A DNA stretch of 64,000 nt from Oreohelix idahoensis (Eukaryota > Mollusca > Gastropoda > Stylommatophora > Oreohelicidae). Where the stretch lies: assembly GCA_024509875.1 (NCBI GenBank), contig JAMPIV010006387.1, positions 477,501 through 541,500 of the forward strand. Direction: 5' to 3'. Below the pieces are notes generated by a model. It worked only from the letters and a program-made list of their open reading frames with translations. It ran no database searches and was not told the origin of the DNA. This document shows positions 19,534 to 30,636 of the stretch, piece after piece. Each line of letters starts with the position of its first letter. Positions within the stretch are counted from its first letter, which is position 1. A program made the position numbers and the translations under genes.

Positions 19534-22500
19534 ATGTCTACGTTAGAAACTTTCGTTAAAATAGGGAAAGATTTTTGTTATAAAGGACTAGAACTGAAAT
19601 CTTTTGCTGAAGAACAACTAGCTATTTATAAACAAGAACAGGCAGATAGAAAACGTGAAGAAGAAGAACGTGAGGCAAAGTTAAAACGTGAAGAAGAAGA
19701 ACGTGAGGCAAAGTTAGAAAAGCAGAAAGAACTTGCAAAGCAAGAAGAAGATAGAAAAGAGGCAAGAAATGAAATATTAAGAATTGACGAGGAAAATAAA
19801 AAGAAACAAGATGAAATTATAATGCAACAACAAAAGGAGTTGGCACTTATCCAATTGGAGACAGCCAAATTAAAAGCACAATGCGCTACTACTAGCTATG
19901 GTGTTAATGCTAATGATATGTCTTCAGCTACACAACATAAAAGTTATTATAACTTTAAACTGCCACATTTCAAACTTAATTATGATAATTTATCATCGTA
20001 CTTGTCACGTTTTGAACAAGTATGTAAGACTAATAATTTGGATAAATCAGCATGGGCACTTAAACTTCGAGAATTTTTAGATGGTGAGCCCTTGAACGCA
20101 ACTGAAAATGTAGATCCTACAATAGCTTGTAACTATGATGCCATTAAGGCTTTGCTATTGCGACAGTTTCATTTAGATGAGGAAGGTTGTAGATTAAAAT
20201 TTAAAAATCTTCAGCCAGATTCACATACAGATTTTTCAGGATTTATATCAAATATACGAGACACCTTCAACAGATGGGTTGAACTTGCGGGAGTGGAAAA
20301 ATCTTATGATAAATTAGTGGACCTGATACTTAGAGATAAAGTACTATCTTCAGTTAGTCCGCCATTTTTTTCATTCCTACAGGAACGAAAACCACCCACC
20401 ATTGCGTCCTTAGAAGAGATGTCTATAAATTATTGTTGTGCACATCCTAACGTCAGTTTAGGGAATTCACATACACGAGAACCATTACCAGTGGCATCCA
20501 ACATGTCGTACCACGGTTATGACAAAGCAAGGACACATAGTCTTAATAGGAACCATTTTTACAAAGGATATAATGATAATTATAATCATGGACAAAATCA
20601 TTATAACAGCTATAACAATTTTAACCGAGGTAGACAACAGTTCAGAAATCAAATACCTCAATTTAAACCTAAAGATAATTTTCAACAAAAGCCTAGTTGG
20701 AATAAATTTGGTATTGACAAATTCAATAATAGTGGTAATCATTATCAGAAGAAGAATGAAAATTTTAAACCACGACATAAAAGTTACAACAGTAGAGGCA
20801 ATGATAATAATTATTCAGGTGTTCGGGATAGACAACGCTCCATTTCCAGACATCATCAACAGTTTACACATAACACAGGGGCAGCATTGACCATGAATGC
20901 ATCTCCATGTAATAACAATGTTGACACTCCAACACATTCTTCATCTGCATGCTATGTCATTGATAATAACGTGGCAAATGTTTGTCCACAATGCCATACT
21001 ATTTTTCAGAAATCAAGTCAGCCGACAATACAGGTTACACAACCTACTCCTGCTATTTGTCTAACGGCTAACGATGGAACTGGGACATTGATTTTTAACA
21101 AGGGAATCCTGGATGGAAATATTATTTCTATTTTAAGAGACTCCGGATCCACCACCATTGGTATCCGTCAATCCTTAGTGCATCCACGTTATGTTACTAA
21201 AGAGTTTGTACGCTGTATTACTTTCGGAGGGACAGTGGAATATTATCCAACTGCAATTATAGAGGTTAAAACTCCATTTTTTTCAGGGAAAGTTAAAGTT
21301 TGTTTACTTCAGAATCCGGTTGCAGATTTGACAATCGGACGTATACATGGCAGCAAAGACTGTACTCCCGAGGAAATATTGGAATGGGAAAGAGTGAACT
21401 TGTATGCAGCCAATACAGTGACAACAAGAGCTCAAGCTCACGAGTTGGAAAGGAAGGATACTACAGCCACTAAGGTGATGGAGTACTCTAATGATATACC
21501 TACCTCCATGATTGAAAGAGAGTCTTTTGCTCGCAAACAAAGAGAAGACAACTCTTTGAAGAAATTTTTTGCATTAGTGAACAAACATGATGATATTACG
21601 GTTAAGAATAGAGCTAAACATTGGTTCACTATTCATAATGATATTTTGATTCGAAATAGTGTTGACAAAGATAAGGTAAAACATCAGGTCATAGTACCAT
21701 CGTCGTTAAGGACATACATACTACGGCATGCACATGACTCCCAATGCGCGGGTCATATGGGCTACACTCGAACACGTTCACGAGTGTTGTCATCGTTTTT
21801 CTGGCCGGGAATTTCACGAGACGTATCTTTATACGTACGTTCCTGTGTGACTTGCCAGGAAGTTAAGTCTCGTGGAGCTTTTCATAATGCCCCCATTCAG
21901 GCCAGTGAAATATCAGTTCGTCCTTTCGACAAGATGGCAATAGATATTATTGGTCCTATGTTACCAACTGCCAGAGGGCATAGGTACATATTAACGTGTA
22001 TTGACCTATGTACACGATGGCCAGAGGCCATACCTCTGAAACATATTACAACAGCTGATATATCTGATGCTTTGATATTAATATTTTCTAGGCTTGGGTT
22101 TCCAAGAAAATTACTTTCGGACCATGGACCACAATTTGTGTCTGATACAATGAAGGATGTAATGAAGACACTAAATATAGAAAGAAGTCTCAGCAGTGTT
22201 TATCATCCGATGAGTAATGGGCCCGTTGAGAGGCTCAACCGTACTATTAAACAACTTTTACATAAAGTTACGGTAAACAATCCTCAAGATTGGGACAGAG
22301 CTATTCCAGCTGTGTTGTTCGCTTACCGAGAAATTCCGCATGAGCAGACCGGTTTTTCTCCGTTCGAGTTAGTGTTTGGTGCTCCTCCAAGAGGCCCAAT
22401 GGGACTCATTAAAGACTTACTACTCGACTCTGAGATGACTCAGGAAACACAGTCATCTTATGAATACATTATTAACTTACGTAAAAAAATCATAGAGGCT

Positions 22501-23049
22501 TGCCGCATGGCAACAGCTTCATCAGAGACTGCGAAGGAGAGAGCTAGACAATTTCAAAACAAAAATAGAAGACTCCGCCAGTTATTTCCTGGTGACGAAG
22601 CATATGTACTACTTCCACAAAAGGGTAACAAATTATTAATTGCTTGGAATGGACCATACAAAATAGTAGATAAGATTTCTGACGTCGACTACATATTAGA
22701 CATAAAAGGTCAGAAAAAAATTTATCATATAAATATGTTGAAAGAGTTCTTTACCCGTCCACTTCATCTACAGTCTATCTTCCACGACTTAGATGACAAA
22801 TCAGTTAATTCTTATCAATACTCTAGTCTTTCTGTAATTCAGGAAGAAGAAGCATCTTTTCCTGAGGTTGAAATGTCTTTTCCTATACCGGAACTGCAAT
22901 CTTCAGAATCTTGGAGGGATGTTGCTATTTCACCTTCACTTACTTCAGATGAAAATAATTCCATTACTAAACTCCTAGAAACCTACTCTGATGTTCTGAC
23001 GGATATACCTGGTCGAACTTCTATATCATTTCTCATGACATTATACTGA
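19534..23049 (+). CDS. gypsy-3 gag-protease-integrase polyprotein, intact ORF
   Basis: This 1,171-codon ORF begins at ATG in AGAATGTCT. Residues about 25-115 form a Lys/Glu/Gln coiled coil with a doubled KREEEEREAKL unit. Residues about 140-315 form a capsid-like domain with LPHFKLNYDNLSSYLSRFE and RWVELAGVEKSYDKLVDLIL, resembling the Gmr1 gag from which the vertebrate SCAN domain is thought to derive. Residues about 330-455 are Asn/Tyr/Arg-rich, with no CCHC knuckle there, only CPQC nearby. Protease has RDSGS with D536. Integrase has H734, H741, C771, C774 and the triad D804, D863, E899 (D,D35E spacing). A GDEAYVLLPQKGNKLLIAW C-terminal domain and a KLLETYSDVLTDIPGRT RT leader follow. RT continues in another frame. 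No disruption was seen in 3.5 kb. Confidence 0.93.
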   Translation: MSTLETFVKIGKDFCYKGLELKSFAEEQLAIYKQEQADRKREEEEREAKLKREEEEREAKLEKQKELAKQEEDRKEARNEILRIDEENKKKQDEIIMQQQKELALIQLETAKLKAQCATTSYGVNANDMSSATQHKSYYNFKLPHFKLNYDNLSSYLSRFEQVCKTNNLDKSAWALKLREFLDGEPLNATENVDPTIACNYDAIKALLLRQFHLDEEGCRLKFKNLQPDSHTDFSGFISNIRDTFNRWVELAGVEKSYDKLVDLILRDKVLSSVSPPFFSFLQERKPPTIASLEEMSINYCCAHPNVSLGNSHTREPLPVASNMSYHGYDKARTHSLNRNHFYKGYNDNYNHGQNHYNSYNNFNRGRQQFRNQIPQFKPKDNFQQKPSWNKFGIDKFNNSGNHYQKKNENFKPRHKSYNSRGNDNNYSGVRDRQRSISRHHQQFTHNTGAALTMNASPCNNNVDTPTHSSSACYVIDNNVANVCPQCHTIFQKSSQPTIQVTQPTPAICLTANDGTGTLIFNKGILDGNIISILRDSGSTTIGIRQSLVHPRYVTKEFVRCITFGGTVEYYPTAIIEVKTPFFSGKVKVCLLQNPVADLTIGRIHGSKDCTPEEILEWERVNLYAANTVTTRAQAHELERKDTTATKVMEYSNDIPTSMIERESFARKQREDNSLKKFFALVNKHDDITVKNRAKHWFTIHNDILIRNSVDKDKVKHQVIVPSSLRTYILRHAHDSQCAGHMGYTRTRSRVLSSFFWPGISRDVSLYVRSCVTCQEVKSRGAFHNAPIQASEISVRPFDKMAIDIIGPMLPTARGHRYILTCIDLCTRWPEAIPLKHITTADISDALILIFSRLGFPRKLLSDHGPQFVSDTMKDVMKTLNIERSLSSVYHPMSNGPVERLNRTIKQLLHKVTVNNPQDWDRAIPAVLFAYREIPHEQTGFSPFELVFGAPPRGPMGLIKDLLLDSEMTQETQSSYEYIINLRKKIIEACRMATASSETAKERARQFQNKNRRLRQLFPGDEAYVLLPQKGNKLLIAWNGPYKIVDKISDVDYILDIKGQKKIYHINMLKEFFTRPLHLQSIFHDLDDKSVNSYQYSSLSVIQEEEASFPEVEMSFPIPELQSSESWRDVAISPSLTSDENNSITKLLETYSDVLTDIPGRTSISFLMTLY

Positions 23050-24200
23050 AGGACAGTACTCCTATAAAACTTCGTCCTTACTCTGTACCTATCCATTTTC
23101 AAGATAAAACATCTCAAGAACTTAAACAGATGTTAGCATTAGGAATTATCGAACATAGTAACTCGCCATTCGCTTCACCACTAGTTATTGTAAGAAAAAA
23201 AGACAATAATATACGATTATGTGTAGATTATAGGAAACTTAACGCTCAAACTGTACCAGACAGTGAACCTCATCCTTTGATTGACGATCTACTTATTCGT
23301 CTTTCATCTGCTAGATATTTCACAAAAATTGACAGAACAGTACATCATCACTTATATTGATGACATCTGTCCCTTTTTAGTCATTCCTTTGATGAACATG
23401 TCATTGGATTAGGTTCAGTATTAGATATTTTTTAAGAACTAAATAACTTAACTGCCAGACCTAGCAAAATGCAAATAGGGTTTTAAAGAAATAACATTCC
23501 TGGGGACATAATAATAGGGGCTGGACAAATAAAAACAATTCCTCAAAATGTGTCTAAGATTTTTACAGCTATCAGTTCCCACAAAACAAAAAAACAAGTT
23601 AGGAGCTTGTTGGGTTTAGTACAATAATTATAGTAGGTTTATATTCCTAACTTGTCAACAATTAACAGCTGACTTGTTCCTTCGTTACTTGAAGAAAGAT
23701 ATGCTACAAAAGTTCTGTGGACAACAGACTGCCAGACAACTTTTGACAAAAATAATATCTCTCTTCTCCAGGCAACCTATTCTTAGGTTACCAGATAGTA
23801 AAAAAAATGTTTATACTCCGTACAGATGCGAGCAATTACGGATTGGGAGGTACGCTATTGCAAGAACACGACGCGCGTCCTGCACCCTACTCTTTTATAT
23901 ATCCAGAAAACTCACCGAGACAGAGCGAAACTACTCGGTGATAGATAGGGAGCTATTGGGAGTCGTAATGGGCAAATACAAAAACTAGAGAAAATTCCTG
24001 CTGGGCGCTCCTTTTGTCATACAAACTGACCAACATGCTGTAGCATCACTTAGAAAAGCCAATCATAATAATGCCAAACTTGCTCGTTTTCAATCCTGCT
24101 TCAGCCATTTAATTTCACCATCGAGGCAATTCCAGGACATGAGAATATAGTCGCTGATATTCAAAATCCCGCAATCCTTGCCATATAAGAAGGGAACATA
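23050..24200 (+). pseudogene. gypsy-3 RT and RNase H remnant
   Basis: RT starts in a different frame, with LGIIEHSNSPFASPLVIVRK, RLCVDYRKLNAQ and ARYFTKID. It then jumps directly to TYIDDI at about 23357, so several dozen residues, including the LPFGL region, are deleted. After that, stops and frameshifts follow each other: LTARPSK at about 23450, RTDASNYGLGGTLLQ of RNase H at about 23820, ERNYSVIDREL at about 23925 and AIPGHENIVAD at about 24130. Many disruptions in about 1.1 kb contrast sharply with the intact upstream ORF. Confidence 0.9.
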
Positions 24201-25165
24201 AATAACTCATGGAACCAGAACTTGGTGATGAAACTGACACTTATTGAATGATCTGCAATCGGTTACAAACTTACAAAATTCCAGGTCAAACAAGTTTGAC
24301 AAAGAAGAAGTCTACGCACATCAAAGTTGTAACAATCCGAGTAGAATAATCACATAACATTGACAACGTTTGTGAATATGTGCACGGACTTTGGTTAGTG
24401 TCCAATCGTGACCTCAGTCGAATTCAAATAGGATACATTCAAGATGAAAAAGTGAAAATAGGAACAAAGTGACATACAGATATATTTTCATATACTTTCT
24501 CGAATGAATAACGTGATAATTCTTGGAACTTTACGAAAGAAGGACAACGTATTTCTGTTGGAATTGACATTACTTAAAAGTATTATGATTAAAATAATAT
24601 AAATAATAAAAGAAGTAATAATACATACACAGCAAACACAAAATAGATAAAATAGTTATGCTAGCTAATTAATTGTTTCATTTTTATATGTATGTATGAA
24701 CTTACTTTAACATAATATTAATATATAGTTATTCTATATTGTTAATTCACATACTAAGTTAGTTATAGGTTACGTTTATTTTTCTTTTCTTTCCTTAGCC
24801 ATTAATTCTTACTTTCCTATACTTAGGATAAATTATTTTCTATAAGATACTACTCAGTTCTAACATTTAGTTAAATAAAATTATGACTCATTAATTTATA
24901 CTAATAATTTTAATTACCATTTTCTATTCGTACTAATTAAGTTAGAACTTTCTTCACAGACATAAGTTATTTATAAATTAGTCACGGTTTGATAGTTGAC
25001 ATTTCTTTCTGTTGACATGGACTTAAATTTGACTACGATCTTCGACGATAGTACGTGATTCGTAGAATCGATAATCTTTAACATTTTTTTTCACATACCC
25101 ATAATTTTAAATAAAAAAAAAAAATCTATAGTCTAGATTTTTTTAAACCCCGTCGGCCAAGGGAA
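24201..25165 (+). other. gypsy-3 3' non-coding interior and polypurine tract region
   Basis: Very AT-rich, no ORF. It ends with GGCCAAGGGAA immediately before the 3' LTR; the short AAGGGAA purine run is where the plus-strand primer (polypurine tract) is expected. An A-run of about 12 lies near 25113-25124. Confidence 0.6.
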
Positions 25166-26058
25166 TGTTACAAGAGGATATATGATTTGTAGCAACTAGG
25201 TAGTAAGCTCGGATAAAAGTTGCACATTTTAGTTGTTGACCTGCAATAGAGATATATTTATAGTTTTTGCTTTACGATGTTGATTGAAAGCGAGGAGAAT
25301 AATTTGCGTAGTTTTTAATGTGACGTGTCGCGTTGGTAAGGTAGCACGTGACAACATTGTATTTGTATCCATATGTTGTTATATTTGGTCCTAGACGGAC
25401 GGAAGTTTTTGAAGTCTCCCAGTAGAAGGATATTTATATCAATGATTTTCTTGATGAATAGGTATTTGGGTCAGCCCTATACTTGGTGGATACAATATTA
25501 TATCTCAGTAATGAACGGGATTTATGTTCGAAGAGAGGAGAATGTAATTTCGGGAGCAATCTAAAATGGAAAGTATCCAAGAAGGTCACCTTAGTCGCGT
25601 AAGTTGAGTTGTTCGATACCGGATTGCCTATCTAGGAATCACGAGTAAATAGCTTGACTGTACTATGACTGAAGGAAGTGACGAATTATGATGTATTAAT
25701 TGAATTCTGAACTGCATTTTATTTGGATGTGATGTGCTATTAATTGTACTCTGTTCGTGACTCAGAACACCACGGACTTATCAGTTTGATATTATTGAAA
25801 GTTCAGACTAATTGACCCACTATTCATGTTTGTCAGCACGGCATTAGAAGCTCTACCATTTGAAGTATTTATCAAAACTAATATTACAACAAAACAGTGA
25901 TTATAAACCGGCACACATGGAAGTTAGCAGAGAATACCATAACAAACGGTGGCAACAACCAGAATAAAACTAATAACAATGGAACAATGAAGCACGATAC
26001 AATCTGTGTAAGTGGTGATAATAAGTTTTGTTCATCGGCAGGAAAATCCGATGTAACA
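25166..26058 (+). repeat. gypsy-3 3' LTR
   Basis: An 893-bp partner of 17201-18084, ending CCGATGTAACA before TCACC. The small differences from the 5' LTR are mostly indels of one to four bases, for example an extra four-base ATTG near 25284 and the absence of a four-base TGAT near 25710. Confidence 0.95.
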
Positions 26059-26096
26059 TCACCCAATCTATGACTGTCAAAAATAATGTTGTTGAT
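26059..26096 (-). pseudogene. LINE-A segment 2: 38-bp RT sliver
   Basis: Between the two LTR elements sits a 38-bp piece that codes on the minus strand for TLFLTVIDWV. These are exactly the residues found in the RT of LINE-A copy 3 (50765-50790) before the EGSPRG block. It includes TCACC (26059-26063) and TTGAT (26092-26096), the TSDs of gypsy-3 and the 2.4-kb LTR. Confidence 0.92.
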
Positions 26097-28493
26097 TGTG
26101 GTAAAGTGGGATGTTATAAATATTTATAGGGGACTTAGTGTACTGACTGAGATCAGCTGCGAAGGTATCTGTATCTAATAAGAGTAGTGTATTACAGATG
26201 ACCTGACTTGCTACCACATATTTATACCTCAGTCAGAATTATTCTGGAATATTGTGATGACTACGTTAAATGTCTAGGGTATGTATATGATGAAGTGTAA
26301 GTCACAACAACAACAGACAGATAAACAATTTAATTTATTCCACCACACGTGACAACACTGTGACACTCACACACATTTAACACTCTATAAGACTATTCTT
26401 AAATGAGGCACTGGTAAATTTTCAAATATAAATATGTATTAATTACTGTCACTAATATATATGTGTCCTGATTCAAATACAAAGTGAACCAGGAATCACA
26501 ATCAATTTTAATTACAAGTTATATGTACAGAATTTATCAATATGAATCTTGTAGTGACATATTTTATTAATATTATCCTACGTGTGTCAGTTGTGTAGTA
26601 GTAATATGAGGTAATACTGGTTTTGTTTTTTTAAGCTATGTTGTTATTTGTCATCATGACTTCAAGTGTTTGTTTCTGTTGGAACTAGTATTGGAGATGT
26701 TCTCAGTTCCGTTCATTAAAACAATTAATTTCCCCTCTTATTTTTATACAATGTCAGTTTAAGATGGGGTTACATAATGTTGAGCTCCGCTGGCCACATA
26801 GGCTTATCTTTCGTGATGGCGGCAGGAAAAGACTCCTCTGCTCGATTGCTCCCCTGTGTTCTGGAGACACCTCACTGTTTGCTATATGAACCAAGGAGTA
26901 TGCTGTCAGCCTCTGGATTCAGCAAAGCTCTGACCAGGTGCTGCTCAATAACTTTAGGACCATAGTCCCTGAAACAAGAAGGTTGTACCTCCTACTTCAT
27001 AACTAGCTTATAATCCATTTACAGACTGAACACAATACATAACAAACACTGAGTTCAGAGCGGTAGGCCAACTGTCAGCTTCATCTGAAATAATTTACAC
27101 CAGTATATTCCTCCCTAATGGTTACTACGCCTCTGCAATTCCAGCATTATTTCTTTCTAGTCAATAATATAGGTGTCAGTGTACTGTTTGGCAATTCCAT
27201 GCAGTTTTACTTTCCTCCGACACCTTCTGTTCAGGTTGGAGCATTATATAGGCTTTACCTCATGTTCGCTACTGAACCACACATATATACAGACATAATT
27301 TATCAATTTACATTCAATTTTCATTAAAAAGATATCAAATATTTCAAGCTTACCACAATTCATGGAAATAATACAGAATTACGTTGACTGGCACTGAATA
27401 TAGCACAATTTCGATCTGCCGATGTCCCAGGCTTTTATTTAGCAAAATATGCACTGGCGCTCAACGCACTGGTTCTGTAGTAAGTTTATTTGAACATGTG
27501 GTGGTGACCTGACGCCTCTGATTGACTTTATTCGCGGGTCTAACCAATCGTGCCATGTTTACCCAATCGTTTGAAAAAAAGTACTCCTACTCCCGTTTCC
27601 CCTGACAACGAAAGATAGTATTTATAGCCCGACTAATCGTGTTTAGCCTTACATTTCTTGCGCTCCAATCAAATCGGATTTAACATGGAGACCCATTTCC
27701 CGTATAATGGTGGGGTGAAAATCTGCCACTGAGCGATTCTGATTTTGGTGTTGTCTGACATCCCTCACTATTTCTTTTGGCTATAATTTGGTAATTCCTA
27801 GACTATTTGCGTAACGTTTAACATATTATTTGTCAGCAAGTCCTAAGGAACCCAAATATACAAATTTAAAGGAGCTAAGTGGCTGCGTTCAAAATATGCA
27901 TTTTCTTCTACCTCCTGTTTACTTCGAATACGATGTGGTGTCTGGGTACTGTAATGTTTTCAAACGTAAACCAGTATAATGTCATGTTTCCTAATAAGCG
28001 TTTTGTAAGTTTTTTTAAAACCTAACTCTCGTTTTATCACTGTCGATTTGAAAAAAAAGCTAGTGCTTGTGGCCTTACACGCGTGATGGCAGCAATTGTG
28101 TATCGCGCGACTGTGGTAGTATTGCCTGCGTTCCGGCTTTCAGCCCCTCCCTTTCTTTCTATCTTTAGTCCATCTGTCTTTCGTTTATGGTAACGTAGTG
28201 TATAAAATGACATGAATGGAATTTTAAATCTAGGTCAACTTGCGTATCTCAAGGTTTTTCTTAGAAATGCAGCACATGTTTTATCGTAGAAAGCGGGTAT
28301 TGAAGCAGTAGGCTTTTACTATCAACGTGAAACGTTACAATTTGCAGACGAAGGAGAAAACAAGGGGGATTTCGAGTACAGTCATTGTGACAGCACTGTT
28401 CTTTCCCATTCTTCTTTCCTTTTATTGAAGTTATTTGTTAGGCTTTACATTTACGTTTTACTTTATATATGTGGATTAGAATATTTCACGACA
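26097..28493 (-). mobile_element. 2.4-kb solo LTR inserted in LINE-A
   Basis: The plus strand starts TGTGGTAAAG and ends TTTCACGACA, flanked by the 5-bp duplication TTGAT (26092-26096 and 28494-28498). Excision restores the LINE-A frame at PLSTTLFLT. Its ends and the block at about 27810-27920 (GTCAGCAAGTCCTAAGG, then CTACCTCCTG) resemble the gypsy-2 3' LTR at 53777-54428, which is only 652 bp. So it is probably a related solo LTR carrying a further insertion of about 1.6 kb, roughly 26120-27760. No coding domain is recognised inside it; a small frame at 26777-26965 is not convincing. Confidence 0.8.
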
Positions 28494-29292
28494 TTGATAA
28501 GGGGCATCCCTGTCGTACTCCTGTTTTCACTTCGAAAGTTACATTACTCGATCCAACACTGCACGTAAAGTTAGAATAGAGGCTTTTTATAATGGAAACA
28601 ATGCGGCTGGGAATTCCATAAGCCCTCAGAATTTTCCATAGGCTGTCCCTGTGTACGTTGTCGAAAGCCTTTTCAAAATCAACAAAGTTAATGTACAGCT
28701 GTCTCTGCCATTCTGAGCACTGCTCTATAATGTTCCTGAGGGCAAATATATGATATGCACATCTTCTGTTCTTTCTGAAGCCCGCTTGTTCTTTCCTCAG
28801 TTTATGGTCAACTGCTTTTGAAATTCTCTGGATGATTATCCTGCCTAGTATTTTGCTGGGAACTGAGAGGAGGGTAATTCCTCTCCAGTTGTTGCAGTCT
28901 GCAAGGTCGCCCTTCTTGGGCAATTTGACAATTATTCCTTTATTCCACTCTGTTGGTATTGTCTCAGTTTCCCAGACTTGTGCAAATAGTGGTTCTAATA
29001 GTTCTGCTGCTAGTTCAGGGTCTGTCTTGAATAGCTCAGCATTCAGATTGTCGTGACCAGGCGCTTTTCCATTTTTTTTTAGCCCTTTGATAGCTGTGAT
29101 AATTTCTTCTTTTCGTGGAATGTCTGTATTTACGTCTAAGTCACTTTCAGCCTCAGGAACATTCAGCTGAGTCTCTGGTGGTTCCTTATTCAGTGTTTCT
29201 CTGAAGTGCTCTGCCCATCTTGTTTCCTGCCCCTGTGCTGTGGTGATGAGATTTCCTTGCTTGTCTCTTACTAACGTTATGTTGTTTGCACC
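28494..29292 (-). pseudogene. LINE-A segment 1b: RT N-terminal half
   Basis: The minus strand is open from the TGA at 29293-29295 to the LTR junction. It reads LVRDKQGNLI, GKAPGHDNL, TIPTEWNKGIIVKLPKKGD, NWRGITLLSVPSKILGRII, KEQAGFRKNRRC, FVDFEKAFDNVH (motif A aspartate) and TGVRQGCPLS. It is in the same frame as the endonuclease ORF and, after the LTR is removed, as segment 2. It supplies the fingers and first palm motifs of the RT. Confidence 0.92.
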
Positions 29293-30636
29293 TCATTTTC
29301 CACTGATAGCTTTAGTTATTTTATAAACTGTGCTTTGTTCATTTCTCAGTGCTGCCTCTTCTGCCTGTCTTGCAAGGTCATCCAGAAATGTCCTTTTGGT
29401 AGCACGGGTTTGACGTTTTACTTCCTTGTCCAGCTGACTGTACTGTTCACTATATATTGCCTTTAACCTGGGAGACTTAGCTTCTGTTTTCTTCCTTTTC
29501 ATTTCCTTTCTCTTCGCTATGGTGTTTAGCGTTTCTGGTGTTATCCAGTCTTGGCTCTTTCTTTCCTGGGATCCTAAGCATGACTTGCTGCTTTCTTTGT
29601 ATATTGTTGTGATGGTGTTGAATTTCTGGTCCACATCGTCGGTCTCTGTTCTTTCCTGCCTTTTGGTAATCAGATATCGTCTCTTTACGTCGACCATGAA
29701 CGCTTTTCTGGTGAGGGGGTCCTTAAGTTTCGTGATGTTATATCTTTTCTGTTTGACTGCAACTGGTCCAGCAGCTCTGAGTTTCACCCTCAGTCTTGCT
29801 ACTACTAGGTGATGATCACTTCCCACATCTGCGCCTCTTCTTACTTTCACGTCTTGTAGTGCATGTCTCCATCTGCCATTGATCATTATGTGATCTATCT
29901 GGTTTTTGTCTCGACCGTTTGGTGATTCCCATGTTAACTTGTGCACTTCTTTGTGTTGAAAAAGTGTTCCTCCAATGACCAGGTTGTTAATACTGCAGAA
30001 GCTTATTAATTTGTCCCCATTCTCATTTACTGTTCCGCTGCCGCATTTCCACATTACTCTTTCGTTATAATTATTGTGTGTTCCAACTTTCGCATTTAGG
30101 TCTCCAATTACTATAATAAGATCGTACCTGGGTACAGTTTCCATTTCCTTTTGTACCTGTTGATAGAACTCGTCCTTGATCTCTTCATCGCTGTCGTTTG
30201 TTGGTGCATAGCATTGTATAATTGTGGTGTTGGTGAATCTCCCTCTCAGTCTTGCTCTTATTAGTCTGTTGTTAATGGGTTTCCATTCCAGTAGAGACCT
30301 TTCCATTCCTTTCTTAAGGATAATGGCTACACCTTCGTTGTGCTGACCGTCCTCTATACCAGAATAAAGTACTGTTTCCCCTGTAGCTGTTTTTATTCTC
30401 CCCATCCCTGTCCATCTGCTCTCGCTTATTCCCAGGATATGTAGTTTGTAATTCCTCATCTCTGTTGTGATCTGTCTCAGCTTTCCTGCCTCATTCATAG
30501 TTCTGACATTCCAAAAACCAATTCTGGTTTCGTGTTTTGCGGTCTGGGCATCCGTTTTCATGCCAGTGGCTTCCTTTCGGCTTTCACCACTGTCAGTCAT
30601 ACGAGCCTGAGACTCCGGATGTCCGTCCCGCATCAA
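29293..30636 (-). pseudogene. LINE-A APE-type endonuclease
   Basis: This 447-codon ORF carries GFWNVRTMNEAGKL, LGISESRWTG (catalytic E), IVIGDLNAKVGTHNNYNE, NQIDHIMINGRW and VGSDHHLVVARL: all the APE motifs of RTE-type LINEs, of the kind often annotated as craniofacial development protein 2-like. A Lys-rich linker follows. It ends at a TGA at 29293-29295 where the family reads on in frame into RT. So this is one point mutation away from a continuous ORF2, apart from the LTR insertions and the late frameshift. Confidence 0.92.

Larger units (their letters stand above)
17201..26058 (+). mobile_element. Complete Gmr1-like Ty3/gypsy element (gypsy-3)
   Basis: Two LTRs, 884 and 893 bp, start TGTTACAAGAGG and end CCGATGTAACA. 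They flank a leader, one long gag-protease-integrase ORF and a ruined RT-RNase H region. The whole is bordered by the 5-bp TSD TCACC (17196-17200 and 26059-26063). By eye the LTRs differ at about eight substitutions and nine small indels. The order PR-IN-RT-RH matches Gmr1-type elements. The element cannot be autonomous because part of RT is deleted. Confidence 0.93.
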
